Positions 27,336 to 38,900 of a stretch of 64,000 nucleotides of DNA are shown here, piece by piece; position 1 is the stretch's first letter; the number at the start of each line of letters is the position of its first letter. Both the position numbers and the translations under genes were made by a program. The DNA comes from Rhodovulum sp. ES.010 (GTDB taxonomy: Bacteria > Pseudomonadota > Alphaproteobacteria > Rhodobacterales > Rhodobacteraceae): the NCBI RefSeq assembly GCF_900142935.1, contig NZ_FSRS01000001.1:2892501-2956500 (forward strand). Direction: 5' to 3'. A model generated the notes under the pieces. That model worked only from the letters and a program-made list of their open reading frames with translations. It was not told the origin of the DNA and searched no databases.

Positions 27336-29129
27336 ATGGCAGGCGGCTTTCAGAGCGACCCGGCGCCCCGGCGGCGCGGCGACTGGAGGAATGGGCTCCA
27401 GGCGCGTCTCTCGGCGTTCGCGCGCCCGGTGCCCGGCCTCGTGTCGCAGCCGGAGCCCCGCTCCATCGGCAGTTTCGCGCGGGGGCGGCAGCTTTGCGTG
27501 GGCAGCTTCCTGTTCGAGGGCGGCCTGGTCGAGGCGCCGGGCGCCGCGATCTGGGACCTGGACATGCCGGACGCGCGCTTCGAGGCCGCGCTGCACGGGT
27601 TCGCCTGGCTCGACGATCTCGCGGCCGCGGGCGACGGCGCGGCCCGCCGGCGCGCGCAGGACTGGACGCTGAACTGGATCGCCCGGTTCGGGCGCGGCCG
27701 TGGGCCGGGGTGGGCGCCCGCGCTTGCGGGGCGCCGGCTGATCCGATGGCTGCATCACGCGGTGATGCTGTTGAACGGGCTCGATCGGGCGCAGTCCGAG
27801 GCGATCTTCCGGTCCTTCGCCCGGCAGGCACGGTTCCTCGCCCGCCGCTGGCCGGGCGCCCGCCCCGGCCTGCCGCGGATCGAGGCGCTGACGGGGCTGA
27901 TCTATGCCGCGCTTTTCCTCACGGGCATGCAGCGCCACCTCGGCCCCGCGCTGCGCGCGCTGGACAAGGAATGCGACCGCGAGATCGACGATGGCGGCGC
28001 GCTGCCCTCGCGCAATCCCGAAGAGCTGCTGGAGGTCTTTACCCTGCTGATCTGGGCCGAGGCCGCGCTGCGGGAGGCCGGCCGCGACGCGGGCCCCGCC
28101 CATCGCGGGGCGATCCAGCGCATCGCGCCGACGCTCAGGGCGCTGCGCCATGCCGATGGCGGGCTTGCGCGGTTCCATGGCGGCGGGCGCGGGGCGGAAG
28201 GGCGGCTGGACCAGGCGCTGGCCGAGTCGGGCGTCAAGCCCCGGCCGGTGCGGGGGCTCGCGATGGGCTATGCGCGGCTCTCCTCGGGCCGCACCACGGT
28301 TCTGGTGGATGCGGCCGCGCCGCCGCCGCCCCCGCTGTCGCGGGAGGCCCATGCCTCGACGCTCGCCTTCGAGCTGACCTCGGGCCGGCGGCCGGTGATC
28401 GTGAATTGCGGCTCGGGCGCGCCGTTCGGGGCCGCGTGGCGCCGCGCCGGGCGGGCCACGCAGTCGCATTCCACGCTGGCGATCAAGGGATTCTCGTCCT
28501 CGCGGCTGGCCCCGGCGAAGAAGGACCACGGCCGGGCGCTGCTGGCCGAGGTGCCGAAATCCGTCGAGGCCCGGCAGGAGACCGGCGTCGCGGGCCACAG
28601 CCTCACGGTCTGGCATGACGGTTACGCGCCGACCCACGGGCTGACCCATGTGCGCCAGCTTCTGCTGGCCTATGACGGGCGGGCGCTGTCGGGCGAGGAC
28701 ACGCTGGCCGCCTTCACCGACGAGGAACGCGCCGCGTTCGACAAGACCATGGCCCGGTCGCGGCAGCAGGGCGTGGCCTTCGACATCCGGTTCCACCTGC
28801 ACCCGGACGTGGATGCCGAGATCGACATGGGCGGCACCGCCGTCTCGCTCGCGCTGAAAAGCGGCGAGATATGGGTGTTTCGCCATGACGGGGCCGCGGA
28901 ATTGCGGCTCGACCCGAGCGTCTACCTCGAAAAGGGGCGGGAAACGCCCCGCGCGACGAAACAAGTCGTTCTCTCCGCCCGCGTGATGGATTATGCGAGC
29001 CTCATCACATGGACCCTGGCCAAGGCCCAGGACACGCCGCGCGCCCTGCGCGACCTCGACCGCGAGGACGAGTTCGAGGGGGTGGCGTTTCCCTGGTCGC
29101 GGCCGGATCGACCCGAAGACGAAGGATGA
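27336..29129 (+). CDS. Heparinase II/III family protein
   Basis: 597 aa. The N-terminal half is alpha-helical (toroid-like; [17 protein letters not shown]), and the C-terminal half is a beta-sandwich with [33 protein letters not shown] and the [18 protein letters not shown] segment typical of Rhodobacterales heparinase-like proteins. No signal peptide is seen. Its location just before purH is conserved in the group. A lyase acting on uronic acid polymers is the family expectation; the true substrate is unknown. Confidence 0.85.
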   Translation: MAGGFQSDPAPRRRGDWRNGLQARLSAFARPVPGLVSQPEPRSIGSFARGRQLCVGSFLFEGGLVEAPGAAIWDLDMPDARFEAALHGFAWLDDLAAAGDGAARRRAQDWTLNWIARFGRGRGPGWAPALAGRRLIRWLHHAVMLLNGLDRAQSEAIFRSFARQARFLARRWPGARPGLPRIEALTGLIYAALFLTGMQRHLGPALRALDKECDREIDDGGALPSRNPEELLEVFTLLIWAEAALREAGRDAGPAHRGAIQRIAPTLRALRHADGGLARFHGGGRGAEGRLDQALAESGVKPRPVRGLAMGYARLSSGRTTVLVDAAAPPPPPLSREAHASTLAFELTSGRRPVIVNCGSGAPFGAAWRRAGRATQSHSTLAIKGFSSSRLAPAKKDHGRALLAEVPKSVEARQETGVAGHSLTVWHDGYAPTHGLTHVRQLLLAYDGRALSGEDTLAAFTDEERAAFDKTMARSRQQGVAFDIRFHLHPDVDAEIDMGGTAVSLALKSGEIWVFRHDGAAELRLDPSVYLEKGRETPRATKQVVLSARVMDYASLITWTLAKAQDTPRALRDLDREDEFEGVAFPWSRPDRPEDEG

Positions 29130-29134
29130 GCCCC

Positions 29135-30724
29135 ATGACCGACCTCGTGCCCCTGCGCCGCGCCCTGATTTCCGTGTCCGACAAGGAGGGGCTGGTCGAG
29201 CTGGGCCAGGCGCTGGCGGCGCGCGGCGTCGAGATCCTGTCGACCGGCGGCACCGCCCGGACGCTGCGCGAGGCGGGGATCGGCGTGGTCGACGTGTCGG
29301 ATGTGACCGGCTTTCCCGAGATGATGGACGGCCGGGTCAAGACGCTGCACCCGATGGTGCATGGCGGGTTGCTGGCGCTCAGGGACAATCCCGACCACGT
29401 CGCCGCGATGGACAAGCACGGGATCGGGCCGATCGACCTTCTGGTGGTGAACCTCTACCCGTTCGAGGCGACGGTCGAGTCGGGCGCGGACTATGGCGAA
29501 TGCATCGAGAACGTCGATATCGGCGGCCCGGCGATGATCCGCGCGGCGGCCAAGAATCATGCCTTCGTCGGCGTGATCGTCGATACCGAGGATTACGCCG
29601 CGCTGCAGGTGGAACTGGAAAAGAACGGGGGCGCGACCTCCTACGACTTCCGGCAGACGCTGGCGCAGCGGGCCTATGCGCGCACCGCGGCCTATGACGC
29701 GTCGGTCTCGACCTGGATGGCGCGGGCGCTGGGCGAGGCGGCCCCCCGGCGCCGGGCCGTCGCGGGCACGCTGGCCCAGACGCTGCGCTATGGCGAGAAC
29801 CCGCACCAGCGCGCGGCCTTCTACGTCGACGGTTCGGAGCGGCCCGGCGTGGCGACCGCCAGCCAGTGGCAGGGCAAGGAACTGAGCTACAACAACATCA
29901 ACGATACCGACGCGGCCTTCGAACTGGTCAGCGAGTTCCTGCCCGCGCAGGGCCCGGCCTGCGCGATCATCAAGCATGCCAATCCCTGCGGCGTGGCGCG
30001 GGGCAAGACGCTGGAAGACGCCTATCGCCGCGCCTTCGACTGCGACCGCACCTCGGCCTTCGGGGGCATCGTGGCGCTGAACATGAAGCTCGACGCGCCG
30101 ACCGCGCGGGCGATCTGCGAGATCTTCACCGAGGTGGTGATCGCGCCCGGCGCGGACGACGCGGCCAAGGAGATCTTCGCGGCCAAGAAGAACCTGCGCC
30201 TGCTGACCACCGGGGGGCTGGCGAACCCGGCCGAGCCCGGGCTGCTGCTGCGTCAGGTGTCGGGCGGCTTCCTCGTGCAGGATCGCGACAACGGCCGCCT
30301 GAACCGCGATGCGCTGAGCGTGGTGACGCGGCGCGCGCCCACCGAGGCCGAGATCGCCGACATGATGTTCGCCTGGACGGTGGCCAAGCACGTCAAGTCC
30401 AACGCGATCGTCTATGTCCGGGAGGGCGCGACCGTGGGCGTCGGTGCGGGGCAGATGAGCCGGGTGGACTCCACCCGCATCGCCGCGCGCAAGGCGATGG
30501 ACATGGCCGAGGTGCTGGGCCTCGACGCGCCGCTGACCAAGGGCGCGGCGGTGGCGTCGGATGCGTTCTTCCCGTTCCCCGACGGCCTGCTGGCGGCCGC
30601 CGATGCCGGGGCGACCGCGGTGATCCAGCCCGGCGGCAGCATGCGTGACGAGGAAGTCATCGCGGCCGCCGACGAGGCCGGCCTTGCCATGGTCTTCACC
30701 GGCATGCGCCATTTCCTGCACTGA
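29135..30724 (+). CDS. purH: Bifunctional purine biosynthesis protein PurH
   Basis: 529 aa. IMP cyclohydrolase (MGS-like, N-terminal; [29 protein letters not shown] and [23 protein letters not shown]) fused to AICAR formyltransferase ([25 protein letters not shown] and [11 protein letters not shown]). It catalyses the last two steps of IMP synthesis. The start is 5 bp after the heparinase stop; the lspA start is 4 bp after its own. Confidence 0.96.
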   Translation: MTDLVPLRRALISVSDKEGLVELGQALAARGVEILSTGGTARTLREAGIGVVDVSDVTGFPEMMDGRVKTLHPMVHGGLLALRDNPDHVAAMDKHGIGPIDLLVVNLYPFEATVESGADYGECIENVDIGGPAMIRAAAKNHAFVGVIVDTEDYAALQVELEKNGGATSYDFRQTLAQRAYARTAAYDASVSTWMARALGEAAPRRRAVAGTLAQTLRYGENPHQRAAFYVDGSERPGVATASQWQGKELSYNNINDTDAAFELVSEFLPAQGPACAIIKHANPCGVARGKTLEDAYRRAFDCDRTSAFGGIVALNMKLDAPTARAICEIFTEVVIAPGADDAAKEIFAAKKNLRLLTTGGLANPAEPGLLLRQVSGGFLVQDRDNGRLNRDALSVVTRRAPTEAEIADMMFAWTVAKHVKSNAIVYVREGATVGVGAGQMSRVDSTRIAARKAMDMAEVLGLDAPLTKGAAVASDAFFPFPDGLLAAADAGATAVIQPGGSMRDEEVIAAADEAGLAMVFTGMRHFLH

Positions 30725-30728
30725 CGCG

Positions 30729-31199
30729 ATGCGGGTTCTGGGGATATCCGCGCTGCTGGTCTTCGTGCTCGACCAGGTGTCGAAGGTCTATGTCGTGCAC
30801 GTTCTGGGCCTCGCGGAGCGGTTGCGCATCGATGTCTGGCCGCCCTATCTGAACCTGCGCATGGCCTGGAACCGCGGGGTGAATTTCGGCCTGCTCTCCA
30901 ATGACAGCGACCTGGGCCGCTGGCTGCTGATCGGCGTGGCGCTGGCGATTTCGGCCGGGGTCACCGTCTGGATGGCGCGGGGCGCGCACGGGACCGCCGC
31001 GCTGGTCTCGGCGGGATTGCTGGTGGGCGGGGCGCTGGGCAATGTCGTGGACCGGGTGCTGTACGGGGCGGTCGCGGACTTCCTGAACATGTCCTGCTGC
31101 GGCATCGACAACCCCTACGCGTTCAACGTGGCCGACATCTCGATCTTCGCCGGGGCGCTGGGACTGGTGGCCTTCACCGGCCGCGAGAACACCCCGTGA
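30729..31199 (+). CDS. lspA: Lipoprotein signal peptidase LspA
   Basis: 156 aa inner-membrane aspartyl peptidase that removes signal peptides from prolipoproteins. Four hydrophobic segments, [13 protein letters not shown], and the two catalytic Asp boxes [16 protein letters not shown] and FNVADISI are present. The gene directly after it encodes a lipoprotein. Confidence 0.95.
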   Translation: MRVLGISALLVFVLDQVSKVYVVHVLGLAERLRIDVWPPYLNLRMAWNRGVNFGLLSNDSDLGRWLLIGVALAISAGVTVWMARGAHGTAALVSAGLLVGGALGNVVDRVLYGAVADFLNMSCCGIDNPYAFNVADISIFAGALGLVAFTGRENTP

Positions 31200-31252
31200 C
31201 GGCGCGCTGCGCTTGCGCTAAACAGGGCGCGATCGGACGGAGGAGCAACGCG

Positions 31253-31768
31253 ATGCGTTCCGCGCGGATGGTGGTTCTGGGGGCGGCAGTCGCCGCGACG
31301 CTGGCCGGCTGCAGCCGGGATGCCACGCCCGAACTGATGAACCTGCGCTCGCAGACGCGGGGGCCGGACGAGTTCGGCGTGCTGCCGCGCAAGCCGCTGG
31401 AAATGCCACAGAACCTGGCGGAACTGCCCGCGCCCACGCCGGGCGCACCGTCCCGCACCGATCCCACGCCCGAGGCCGATGCGATCATCGCGCTGGGCGG
31501 CAACCCGGCGCGTGCGGTGTCCGGCGACCGGGGGCTGGTTTCCCATGTCTCGCGGTTCGGCGTCAGCCCGTCGATCCGCCAGACGCTCGCCGCCGAGGAT
31601 CTCGCGTATCGCCGCCAGAACGATGGCCGGCTGCTCGAACGCTGGTTCAACGTGAACGTCTATTTCAAGGCCTACCGCCCGCAGTCGCTCGATCAGCATG
31701 CCGAGTTGGAACGCTGGCGCCGCGCCGGCGCGCGCAACGTGGGCGCGCCGCCCGAAACGGCGGAGTGA
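31253..31768 (+). CDS. DUF3035 lipoprotein
   Basis: 171 aa. The lipobox LAG/C (AATLAGCSRD, Cys at about residue 19) indicates a membrane-anchored lipoprotein. The body is Pro-rich, with PDEFGVLPRKPLEMPQNLAE, which is a conserved DUF3035 start. GGAGGAG precedes the ATG. It follows lspA by 53 bp. The function is unknown; the family keeps this location in Rhodobacteraceae. Confidence 0.85.
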   Translation: MRSARMVVLGAAVAATLAGCSRDATPELMNLRSQTRGPDEFGVLPRKPLEMPQNLAELPAPTPGAPSRTDPTPEADAIIALGGNPARAVSGDRGLVSHVSRFGVSPSIRQTLAAEDLAYRRQNDGRLLERWFNVNVYFKAYRPQSLDQHAELERWRRAGARNVGAPPETAE

Positions 31769-31855
31769 CCCGGCTCACAACTGCGTGGCGCACCGTTGAA
31801 AGGGCGCCCGGACCGCGTACCTTGTGACCAACGGAGTCCCAGGGGAGAAAGGTCG

Positions 31856-33202
31856 ATGCCGCTGATCCGCCGCGCGCTTGTCGCGTTGATGCTGTTGCCG
31901 CTGCCGGGTCGTGCCGAACCCGTGACGTCTTTCACCCTCGACAACGGGCTCGACGTCGTGGTGATCGAGGATCACCGGGCGCCGGTCGCCGTGCACATGG
32001 TGTGGTACCGGGTCGGCGCCGCGGACGAGCCGCCGGGCAGGTCCGGCATCGCGCATTTCCTGGAACATCTGATGTTCAAGGGCACCGATGACCTGGCGCC
32101 CGGCGAGTTCTCGGCCATCGTCCAGGCCAATGGCGGCAACGACAACGCCTTCACCTCGTGGGATTACACGGCCTATTTCCAGCGCGTGGCCGCCGACCGG
32201 CTGGGCCTGATGATGGAGATCGAGGCGGACCGGATGACCGGTCTGACGCTGGCCGAGGAGCACACGCTGACGGAGCGCGACGTGATCCTGGAGGAACGCA
32301 ACCAGCGGACCGAGAACAACCCGGGCGCGCTGATGGGCGAGCAGCGCCGCGCCGCGCAGTATCTCAACCACCCCTACGGCACGCCGATCATCGGGTGGCG
32401 GCACGAGATCGCAAAGCTCACCAAGGCCGACGCGCTGGACTTCTACCGGACCTATTACGCGCCCGACAATGCGATCCTCGTTGTGGCCGGCGACGTGTCG
32501 CCCGACGCGGTGCGCGCGCTCGCCGAAGAGCATTACGCGAGCCTTCCGCCCTCCGAGGCGCTGCCCGCGCGCGTCCGCCCGCAGGAGCCGCCGCAACGGG
32601 CCGAACGGCGGCTGAGCTTTGCCGACCCGCGCGTGGCGCAGCCCTACGTGATGCGCAGCTATCTGGCCCCGGAACGCGACCCCGGCGACCAGGGGCGCGC
32701 GGCGGCGCTGACCTATCTGGCCGCGATCCTCGGCGGCGAGGGGGCGAACTCGGTGCTGGGCGACAGGCTGCAGTTCGACGCGCAGACCGCGCTTTACACC
32801 TCGGCGTTCTACGACGGGCTTTCGCTCGACGACACCACCTTCGGCATCGTGGTGGTGCCGGCGCCGGGCGTCAGCCTGACCGAGGCGGAGGCGGCGCTGG
32901 ACGACGCCCTGGCCGCCTTCCTCGACGAGGGCATCGACCCCGACCTGTTCGAGACGATTCGCACGCAACTGCGCGCCTCGGAAATCTATGCGCGCGACAG
33001 CGTGGACAGCCTGGCGCGGCGTTACGGCAGGGCGCTGGCCTCGGGGCTTTCGGTCGAGGATGTGCAGGCCTGGCCCGATATCCTGCAACGGGTCACGCCC
33101 GAGGACGTGATGGCGGCCGCGCGTGACGTTCTGGACCGCAACAGGGCGGTGACGGCCTGGCTGGAGCGGCCCGCCGAGCCGGCCGCGGAGGTGACGCAAT
33201 GA
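31856..33202 (+). CDS. M16 family zinc peptidase (catalytic subunit-like)
   Basis: 448 aa with a signal peptide (LLPLPGRA/EPV). The inverted zinc motif HFLEH (about residues 66-70) with the downstream Glu in TERDVILEERNQR marks an active M16 peptidase. The domain pair is of the PqqL/pitrilysin half-molecule kind. The stop overlaps the next M16 gene start (33199-33202), so the two should be made together and form a heterodimer in the periplasm. Substrates are probably peptides. Confidence 0.92.
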   Translation: MPLIRRALVALMLLPLPGRAEPVTSFTLDNGLDVVVIEDHRAPVAVHMVWYRVGAADEPPGRSGIAHFLEHLMFKGTDDLAPGEFSAIVQANGGNDNAFTSWDYTAYFQRVAADRLGLMMEIEADRMTGLTLAEEHTLTERDVILEERNQRTENNPGALMGEQRRAAQYLNHPYGTPIIGWRHEIAKLTKADALDFYRTYYAPDNAILVVAGDVSPDAVRALAEEHYASLPPSEALPARVRPQEPPQRAERRLSFADPRVAQPYVMRSYLAPERDPGDQGRAAALTYLAAILGGEGANSVLGDRLQFDAQTALYTSAFYDGLSLDDTTFGIVVVPAPGVSLTEAEAALDDALAAFLDEGIDPDLFETIRTQLRASEIYARDSVDSLARRYGRALASGLSVEDVQAWPDILQRVTPEDVMAAARDVLDRNRAVTAWLERPAEPAAEVTQ

Positions 33203-34518
33203 GCATGATCCGTCTGGTCGTCGCCGCGAGCCTGGCGCTGTGGCTGGCGGTGCCCGCCCGCGCGGCGGTGGACATCCGGGAGGTGACGTCGCCCGGCGGC
33301 ATCGAGGCCTGGCTGGTGGAAAGCCACGACATCCCGTTCGTGGCGCTGGAAATCCGTTTTCGCGGCGGCGCAAGCCTGGACACGGAGGGCAAGGCCGGCG
33401 CGACCAACCTGATGACGGCGCTGCTGGAGGAAGGCGCGGGCGAGATGGATGCCCGTGCCTTCGTCCGGGCGCGCGACGCGCTGGCGGCGTCCTTCCGCTT
33501 CGACGCGGGGCAGGATTCGCTGCGCGTCTCGGCGCGGATGCTGAGCGAGAACCGCGACGCGGCGGTGGAGCTTCTGCGGCAGGCCCTGCACGCGCCGCGC
33601 TTCGACGAGGACGCGATCGAGCGGGTGCGCGCGCAAGTCATCGCCGCGATCCGGTCCGACGCCAAGGACCCGAACGCGATTGCCGCGCAGACCTTCGACC
33701 GCCTGGCCTTTGCAGACCACCCCTACGGCAGGCCCGTCGACGGCACCGAGGAGAGCGTGGCGGCCCTGACGCGCGACGATCTGAGGGAGGCCCATGGCCG
33801 CGCCATCGCCCGCGACCGCGTGTATGTCGCCGCCGTGGGCGACATCACCGCCGAAGACCTTGGCGCGCTTCTCGATACGCTGTTCGAGGGCGTGCCGGAA
33901 AACGGGGCCCCGCTGCCCGGTGCGGCCGATTACGGCCTGGAGGGGGGCACGACGGTGGTGCCCTTCGACACGCCGCAATCGGTTGCGGTGTTCGGTCACG
34001 AGGGCATGGCGCGCGACGATCCCGACTTTTTCGCCGCTTACGTGATGAACGAGGTTCTGGGCGCGGGCGGGTTCGAGTCGCGCCTGATGAAGGAGGTGCG
34101 GGTCAAGCGCGGCCTGACCTACGGCGTCTATTCCTACATCTACCCGATGGACCATGCCGCGCTGATGCTGGGCCAGGTCGCCTCGGCCAACGACAAGGTC
34201 GCCGAGGCGATCGCCGTGATCCGGGACGAATGGGCGCGGATGGCCGAGACCGGCGTCACCGAGCAGGAACTGGAGGACGTCAAGACCTACCTGACCGGCG
34301 CCTACCCGCTGCGCTTCGACGGCAATGCGCCGATCGCGCGCATCCTCGTGGGCATGCAGATGGAGGGGCTGAGCCCCGATTACGTGAACACCCGCAACGA
34401 CAGGATCATGGCGGTCACGCTGGACGAGGTCCGCCGGGTGGCGGACGAGTTGCTGCAGCCCGAGCGGCTGCATTTCGTGGTTGTCGGCCGTCCCGAGGGG
34501 ATCGAGACGACGAACTAA
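33199..34518 (+). CDS. M16 family peptidase-like partner lacking the zinc motif
   Basis: 439 aa with a signal peptide (LWLAVPARA/AVD). The HxxEH motif is absent (the position reads KAGATNLMTALLEEG), so it is catalytically inert on its own. The conserved Arg/Tyr pair is present in EVRVKRGLTYGVYSY. This is the usual arrangement of the regulatory half in two-gene M16 systems, where it completes the substrate chamber of the catalytic partner encoded just upstream. Confidence 0.9.
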   Translation: MSMIRLVVAASLALWLAVPARAAVDIREVTSPGGIEAWLVESHDIPFVALEIRFRGGASLDTEGKAGATNLMTALLEEGAGEMDARAFVRARDALAASFRFDAGQDSLRVSARMLSENRDAAVELLRQALHAPRFDEDAIERVRAQVIAAIRSDAKDPNAIAAQTFDRLAFADHPYGRPVDGTEESVAALTRDDLREAHGRAIARDRVYVAAVGDITAEDLGALLDTLFEGVPENGAPLPGAADYGLEGGTTVVPFDTPQSVAVFGHEGMARDDPDFFAAYVMNEVLGAGGFESRLMKEVRVKRGLTYGVYSYIYPMDHAALMLGQVASANDKVAEAIAVIRDEWARMAETGVTEQELEDVKTYLTGAYPLRFDGNAPIARILVGMQMEGLSPDYVNTRNDRIMAVTLDEVRRVADELLQPERLHFVVVGRPEGIETTN

Positions 34519-34560
34519 GACCGGTGGCAGAATCGGCGGGTGCGTGCTAAGCCTTGTGGT

Positions 34561-36393
34561 ATGAACTCGCCGACCCCCAATATACACGCCGATCTTCCGC
34601 GTATCCGCCAACTCGACGAAGCCGCGATCAACCGCATCGCGGCCGGCGAGGTCGTGGAGCGGCCGGCCTCGGCGGTGAAGGAACTGGTCGAGAACGCGCT
34701 GGACGCCGGCGCGCGGCGCATCGAGGTCGGCATCGCGCATGGCGGCAAGACGCTGATCCGCGTGGCCGATGATGGCCATGGCATCAGGCCGGCGGACTTG
34801 CCGCTGGCGCTTGCGCGCCACGCGACGTCCAAGATCGACGGGTCCGACCTGCTCGACATTTCCAGCTTCGGCTTTCGCGGCGAGGCGCTGCCGTCGCTCG
34901 GCGCGGTGGGGCGGCTGACGATCACCTCGCGCGCCGACGGGGCCGAGGCCGCGCGGATCGCGGTGTCCGGCGGGCGGATCGCGCCGGTGAGCCCCGCCGC
35001 GCTGTCCCGCGGCACGGTGGTCGAGCTGCGCGACCTGTTCTTTGCCACGCCCGCGCGGCTGAAATTCCTGCGCACCGACCGGGCCGAGGCGCAGGCGATC
35101 GGGGATGTGGTCAAGCGCCTGGCGATGGCCGAGCCCTTCGTGGGCTTCACCCTGCGCGATCTGTCGGATGGCGGCGAGGGCCGGGTGACCTTCCGCGCCG
35201 ATCCCGAGACGGGCGACCTTTTCGATGCGCTCCACGGCCGGCTGGCCCGCATCCTCGGGGCCGAGTTCGCCGCGAACGCGCTGAGGATCGACGCCGAGCG
35301 CGAGGGCGTGTCGCTTGTCGGCTACGCGGCGTTGCCGACCTATTCCCGCGGCGCGGCGGTGGCGCAGTACCTCTTCGTCAACGGCCGCCCGGTGCGGGAC
35401 AAGCTGCTGATCGGCGCGCTGCGCGCCGCCTATGCCGATTTCCTGTCGCGCGACCGCCACCCGGCGGCGGCCCTGTTCGTGGAATGCGATCCCCACCGGG
35501 TCGACGTGAACGTGCACCCGGCCAAGGCCGAGGTCCGGTTCCGCGACCCCGGCGTGGTGCGCGGGCTGATCGTCTCGGCGCTGCGCCACGCGCTGGCCGG
35601 GGCGGGGCATCGCGCGTCGACCACCGTCGCGGGCGAGACGCTGGGCGCGATGCGGCCCGAGCCCGCAGCCCCGCGCGTCTACCAGATGGACCGGCCGTCG
35701 CCGCAGGCGGTCGCCGTCGCCCGCACCGCGCAGGCGCCGCAGCCCGTCGCGCCGGGCCTGGCCGAACCCTCGGCGCGCTTCGAGGCGGCCGAACCCGCGC
35801 CCGAGACCGAAACGCTGCCCCTCGGGGCGGCCCGTGCGCAGGTCCACGAAAACTACATCGTCGCCCAGACCGGGGCCGGCATCGTCATTGTCGACCAGCA
35901 TGCCGCGCATGAACGCCTGGTCTACGAAAAGCTCAAGCGCCAGGTGGACGAGACCGGCGTGGCCGCGCAGGCGCTGCTGATCCCCGAGATCGTGGACCTG
36001 TCGGAAGATGACGTCGCGCGGCTGATGGGCCATGCCGAGACCCTCGCCCGGCTGGGCCTGACGGTCGAGCCGTTCGGGCCGGGGGCCGTGGCGGTGCGCG
36101 AAACGCCGGCGCTTCTGGGCGAGGTGGACGCGGGGGCCTTGATCCGCGACATCCTGGACGAGATCGCCGATCTGGGCGACAGCCAGACGCTTCGGTCCCG
36201 GATCGAGGCGATCCTGTCCCGCGTCGCCTGCCATGGCTCCATACGGTCCGGGCGCCGGATGCGGGCGGACGAGATGAACGCGCTGCTGCGCGAGATGGAG
36301 GCGACACCCCATTCCGGCCAGTGCAACCACGGGCGGCCCACCTATGTCGAGTTGAAGCTGTCCGATATCGAAAGGCTGTTCGGGCGGCGATGA
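34561..36393 (+). CDS. mutL: DNA mismatch repair protein MutL
   Basis: 610 aa. The GHKL ATPase domain carries [27 protein letters not shown] and [13 protein letters not shown] proline-rich linker (about residues 365-425) leads to the C-terminal dimerisation domain. It contains [12 protein letters not shown], which fits the DQHA(x)2E(x)4E endonuclease motif, and CNHGRPT near the end, so it is predicted to nick DNA, as in bacteria without MutH. The start ATG 34561 has a weak ribosome-binding site. The stop overlaps the rmuC start by ATGA. Confidence 0.95.
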   Translation: MNSPTPNIHADLPRIRQLDEAAINRIAAGEVVERPASAVKELVENALDAGARRIEVGIAHGGKTLIRVADDGHGIRPADLPLALARHATSKIDGSDLLDISSFGFRGEALPSLGAVGRLTITSRADGAEAARIAVSGGRIAPVSPAALSRGTVVELRDLFFATPARLKFLRTDRAEAQAIGDVVKRLAMAEPFVGFTLRDLSDGGEGRVTFRADPETGDLFDALHGRLARILGAEFAANALRIDAEREGVSLVGYAALPTYSRGAAVAQYLFVNGRPVRDKLLIGALRAAYADFLSRDRHPAAALFVECDPHRVDVNVHPAKAEVRFRDPGVVRGLIVSALRHALAGAGHRASTTVAGETLGAMRPEPAAPRVYQMDRPSPQAVAVARTAQAPQPVAPGLAEPSARFEAAEPAPETETLPLGAARAQVHENYIVAQTGAGIVIVDQHAAHERLVYEKLKRQVDETGVAAQALLIPEIVDLSEDDVARLMGHAETLARLGLTVEPFGPGAVAVRETPALLGEVDAGALIRDILDEIADLGDSQTLRSRIEAILSRVACHGSIRSGRRMRADEMNALLREMEATPHSGQCNHGRPTYVELKLSDIERLFGRR

Positions 36394-37577
36394 TCGAGAT
36401 CGGCAAGGAGATCGTCGTCGGCGGCCGGGTGTACACCTGGGACGATCCGCTTGTGCTCGGGACGGGCGCGGTTGCGGTGCTGGTTCTGGTCGTGCTCACG
36501 CTGCTGGTGCTGGCCGTGCGCCGTGCCGGGCGCTCGGCGGCGCTGGCCGAGCCCTTGATCTACCAGATGGACCAGCTCGCCCGCCGGGTCGAGAGCCTGG
36601 GCCACGGGCAGCAACAGCTGGCCGGAGGGCTGACGCATGTGTCCGAGGCGCAGGCGGCCAGCCAGACGAACCTCCTGAAGCTGATGGAGGCCCGCCTCGG
36701 CCAGGTCACCGAGCAGATGAACCGCAACCTGGAGGGCGCGTCGCGGCGCACGGCGCTGTCCCTGGGCGAATTGCAGCAGCGGCTGGTGACGATCGACAAG
36801 GCGCAGGCCAATATCGAGAAGCTGTCGGGCGATGTGCTGTCGTTGCAGGACATCCTGTCGAACAAACAGACCCGCGGCGCGTTCGGCGAAATCCAGTTGC
36901 AGGACATCGTCGGCAAGGCCCTGCCGAAGGACAGCTACGATCTGCAGGTGACGTTGTCGAACGGCAAGCGGGCCGATTGCCTGATCCGCCTGCCCAATCC
37001 GCCCGGTCCCCTCGTGATCGATTCCAAGTTCCCGCTGGAGGCCTACGAGGCGTTGCGCCGCGCGGAAACGCAATGGGACCTCAACGAGGCGGCGAAGCAG
37101 CTGCGCACGTCCGTGCGGGCGCATATCAAGGCGATCTCGGAGAAATACATCCTGGAGGGCGAGACCGCGGACGGCGCGCTGATGTTCCTGCCGTCCGAGG
37201 CGGTCTATGCGGAACTGCACGCGAATTTCCCGGAGCTGGTGCGGGACGGCTTCGAGGCGCGGGTCTGGATCGTGTCGCCCACCACCTGCATGGCGACGCT
37301 GAACACCATGCGCGCGATCCTCAAGGACGCGCGGATGCGCGAGCAGGCCGGCGCGATCCGCCGCACGCTGAAGCAGTTGCACCGGGACGTGGAACTGGTG
37401 GTGGAGCGGGTGAACAAGCTGGACACCCATTTCAGCCAGGCGCGCGCCGATCTGGACGGCATCGGGGTCGCCGCCGAGCGGGCCGGCAAACGCGCCGCCA
37501 GGCTCGACAATTTCGACTTCGAGGATCTCGCGCCGGACGAGGAGCGGGTTGTCGCCCTCACCAAGCCCGGCGAATGA
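36390..37577 (+). CDS. rmuC: DNA recombination protein RmuC
   Basis: 395 aa. An N-terminal membrane anchor (about residues 23-43) is followed by a coiled coil (about residues 60-150) and the PD-(D/E)xK-like RmuC domain: [32 protein letters not shown] and [14 protein letters not shown]. In E. coli RmuC limits inversions at short inverted repeats. It is coupled to mutL (4-bp overlap), and its stop lies 3 bp from the convergent chrR stop. Confidence 0.92.
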   Translation: MIEIGKEIVVGGRVYTWDDPLVLGTGAVAVLVLVVLTLLVLAVRRAGRSAALAEPLIYQMDQLARRVESLGHGQQQLAGGLTHVSEAQAASQTNLLKLMEARLGQVTEQMNRNLEGASRRTALSLGELQQRLVTIDKAQANIEKLSGDVLSLQDILSNKQTRGAFGEIQLQDIVGKALPKDSYDLQVTLSNGKRADCLIRLPNPPGPLVIDSKFPLEAYEALRRAETQWDLNEAAKQLRTSVRAHIKAISEKYILEGETADGALMFLPSEAVYAELHANFPELVRDGFEARVWIVSPTTCMATLNTMRAILKDARMREQAGAIRRTLKQLHRDVELVVERVNKLDTHFSQARADLDGIGVAAERAGKRAARLDNFDFEDLAPDEERVVALTKPGE

Positions 37578-37580
37578 CGG

Positions 37581-38231
37581 TCAGATGCCGATGAACGGCT
37601 GGGCGATTCGCGGCAGCAGACCGGAGAACTTCAACGGCGCGTCGGTCGCGGCGAGGCAAATGCAGTCCCGCCCCGGCGCGGCGACGGGCGTGTGGCTGAG
37701 TTCCTCGTTCGCGACTTCGACATCGCCGCGCGCGAACAGCCCGTCCGCATCCTCGAACGCGCCCTGCAAGACCATCGTCAACTCGGTGCCCGCGTGCCCG
37801 TGCTCGGGCATCGGCATGCCAGCGGGGATGTAGAGCAGGCGCACGGTCGCGTCCCTCGACGTGGCCAGGAGGGCCTGCCGCACCCTGCCGCCCAGCGATT
37901 TCCACTGCACCGCCTCGACATCGCCACCGACATAGTCGCGCAGCGGCCTGGGGAACACGCCCGGCACGTCTTCGGCCGCGATCCGGTCGTCCTCGGGTGT
38001 GTCGGCGATCAGGCGCATGGTTGCGGCAAAGCTGTCCTCGGACATCGCGCAATCCGGCGCCTCGTCGAGAACGGCGCCCCCGACGGCCTCGAAACTCGCC
38101 AGCCGCGCCCGACACTCGTCGCAAAGCGACACATGCGTCGCGACGACAAGGCTGAACGCCTCGGGCAGCGAACCCGCGGCATAGGCCATCAGCAGGTCGT
38201 CGGTCAGGTGATGCTTGATTTCACTCGTCAT
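37581..38231 (-). CDS. chrR: Anti-sigma factor ChrR, singlet-oxygen responsive
   Basis: 216 aa zinc anti-sigma factor. The N-terminal ZAS domain has the HxxxCxxC motif (HVSLCDEC, His33, Cys37, Cys40) and an upstream His. The C-terminal cupin domain keeps its metal ligands in MPEHGHAGTEL (two His and a Glu) and a His in EELSHTPVA. In Rhodobacter sphaeroides both domains are needed for release of RpoE in response to singlet oxygen. It starts 10 bp after the rpoE stop, so sigma and anti-sigma are co-made. Confidence 0.93.
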   Translation of the reverse strand: MTSEIKHHLTDDLLMAYAAGSLPEAFSLVVATHVSLCDECRARLASFEAVGGAVLDEAPDCAMSEDSFAATMRLIADTPEDDRIAAEDVPGVFPRPLRDYVGGDVEAVQWKSLGGRVRQALLATSRDATVRLLYIPAGMPMPEHGHAGTELTMVLQGAFEDADGLFARGDVEVANEELSHTPVAAPGRDCICLAATDAPLKFSGLLPRIAQPFIGI

Positions 38232-38241
38232 GATAGGCGTC

Positions 38242-38790
38242 TCACTTCATCTCGTGGCGCAAGCGCTCCAGCGCCAGCCGTATCCTGGATTTTATCGTCC
38301 CGAGCGGGAGCCCGGTCTCGGCGGCGATCTCGCTGTGCGACAACTCGCCGAAATAGGCCCGCTCGATCAGAACCCTCTGGTTTTCGGGCAGGGCGGCCAG
38401 CGCCTTGCCCAGTTGTTCGCTCTCCTGCTGCAGGGCGACCGTTTCCGCCTGGTCGGGCTCGTGCTCGGGGCCCCAGGACAGATCCTCGGGCTCCGGGCGG
38501 CGCTGCTTTCTCAGCGCGTCGATCCGACGGTTTCGCGCGATCGTGAACACCCAGGTCGCCACGCTCGCCCGTTCCGGGTCGAACAGATGCGCCTTGTGCC
38601 AGATCGTGGCCATAACCTCCTGCGCACATTCCTCCGCGAGGGCCTGATCGGCCCCCGATCTCATCAGGAACGCCTTCACGCGCGGCGCGAAGTGGCCGAA
38701 AAGTTCGGCAAACGCGGCCTGATCCCTTGCGGATCGAACCCGCTTCACCAACACAACCCAGCGCGCGTCGGACGCTTCCCGTTGTTTCAC
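38242..38790 (-). CDS. rpoE: ECF sigma factor RpoE (ECF11 type)
   Basis: 182 aa. Region 2 is FAELFGHFAPRVKAFLMRSG through ATWVFTIARNRRIDALRK, and region 4 is LGKALAALPENQRVLIERAYF followed by HSEIAAETGLPLGTIKSRIR. I chose GTG 38790, which has TAAGG just upstream and matches the known protein length. A longer frame to ATG 38895 would begin upstream of the expected transcript start. It would activate defence against singlet oxygen and organic peroxides. It probably also activates its own promoter and the divergent lipid operon. Confidence 0.92.
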   Translation of the reverse strand: MKQREASDARWVVLVKRVRSARDQAAFAELFGHFAPRVKAFLMRSGADQALAEECAQEVMATIWHKAHLFDPERASVATWVFTIARNRRIDALRKQRRPEPEDLSWGPEHEPDQAETVALQQESEQLGKALAALPENQRVLIERAYFGELSHSEIAAETGLPLGTIKSRIRLALERLRHEMK

Positions 38791-38900
38791 GACCTTAGCC
38801 TCGACAGATCGGACCGCAGCTTCTCGCGGACGAGCATAGGACCTGACCAGCAGGCCTGCATCCGATTCCTCGGTGGCACATGAGCCGCTCAACATATCCG

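Noticed and set aside
33022..36330. Minus-strand open frame of 1102 codons.
   Set aside because: It is antisense to M16 and mutL genes with clear motifs; low-complexity Arg/His/Gly composition marks it as a shadow.
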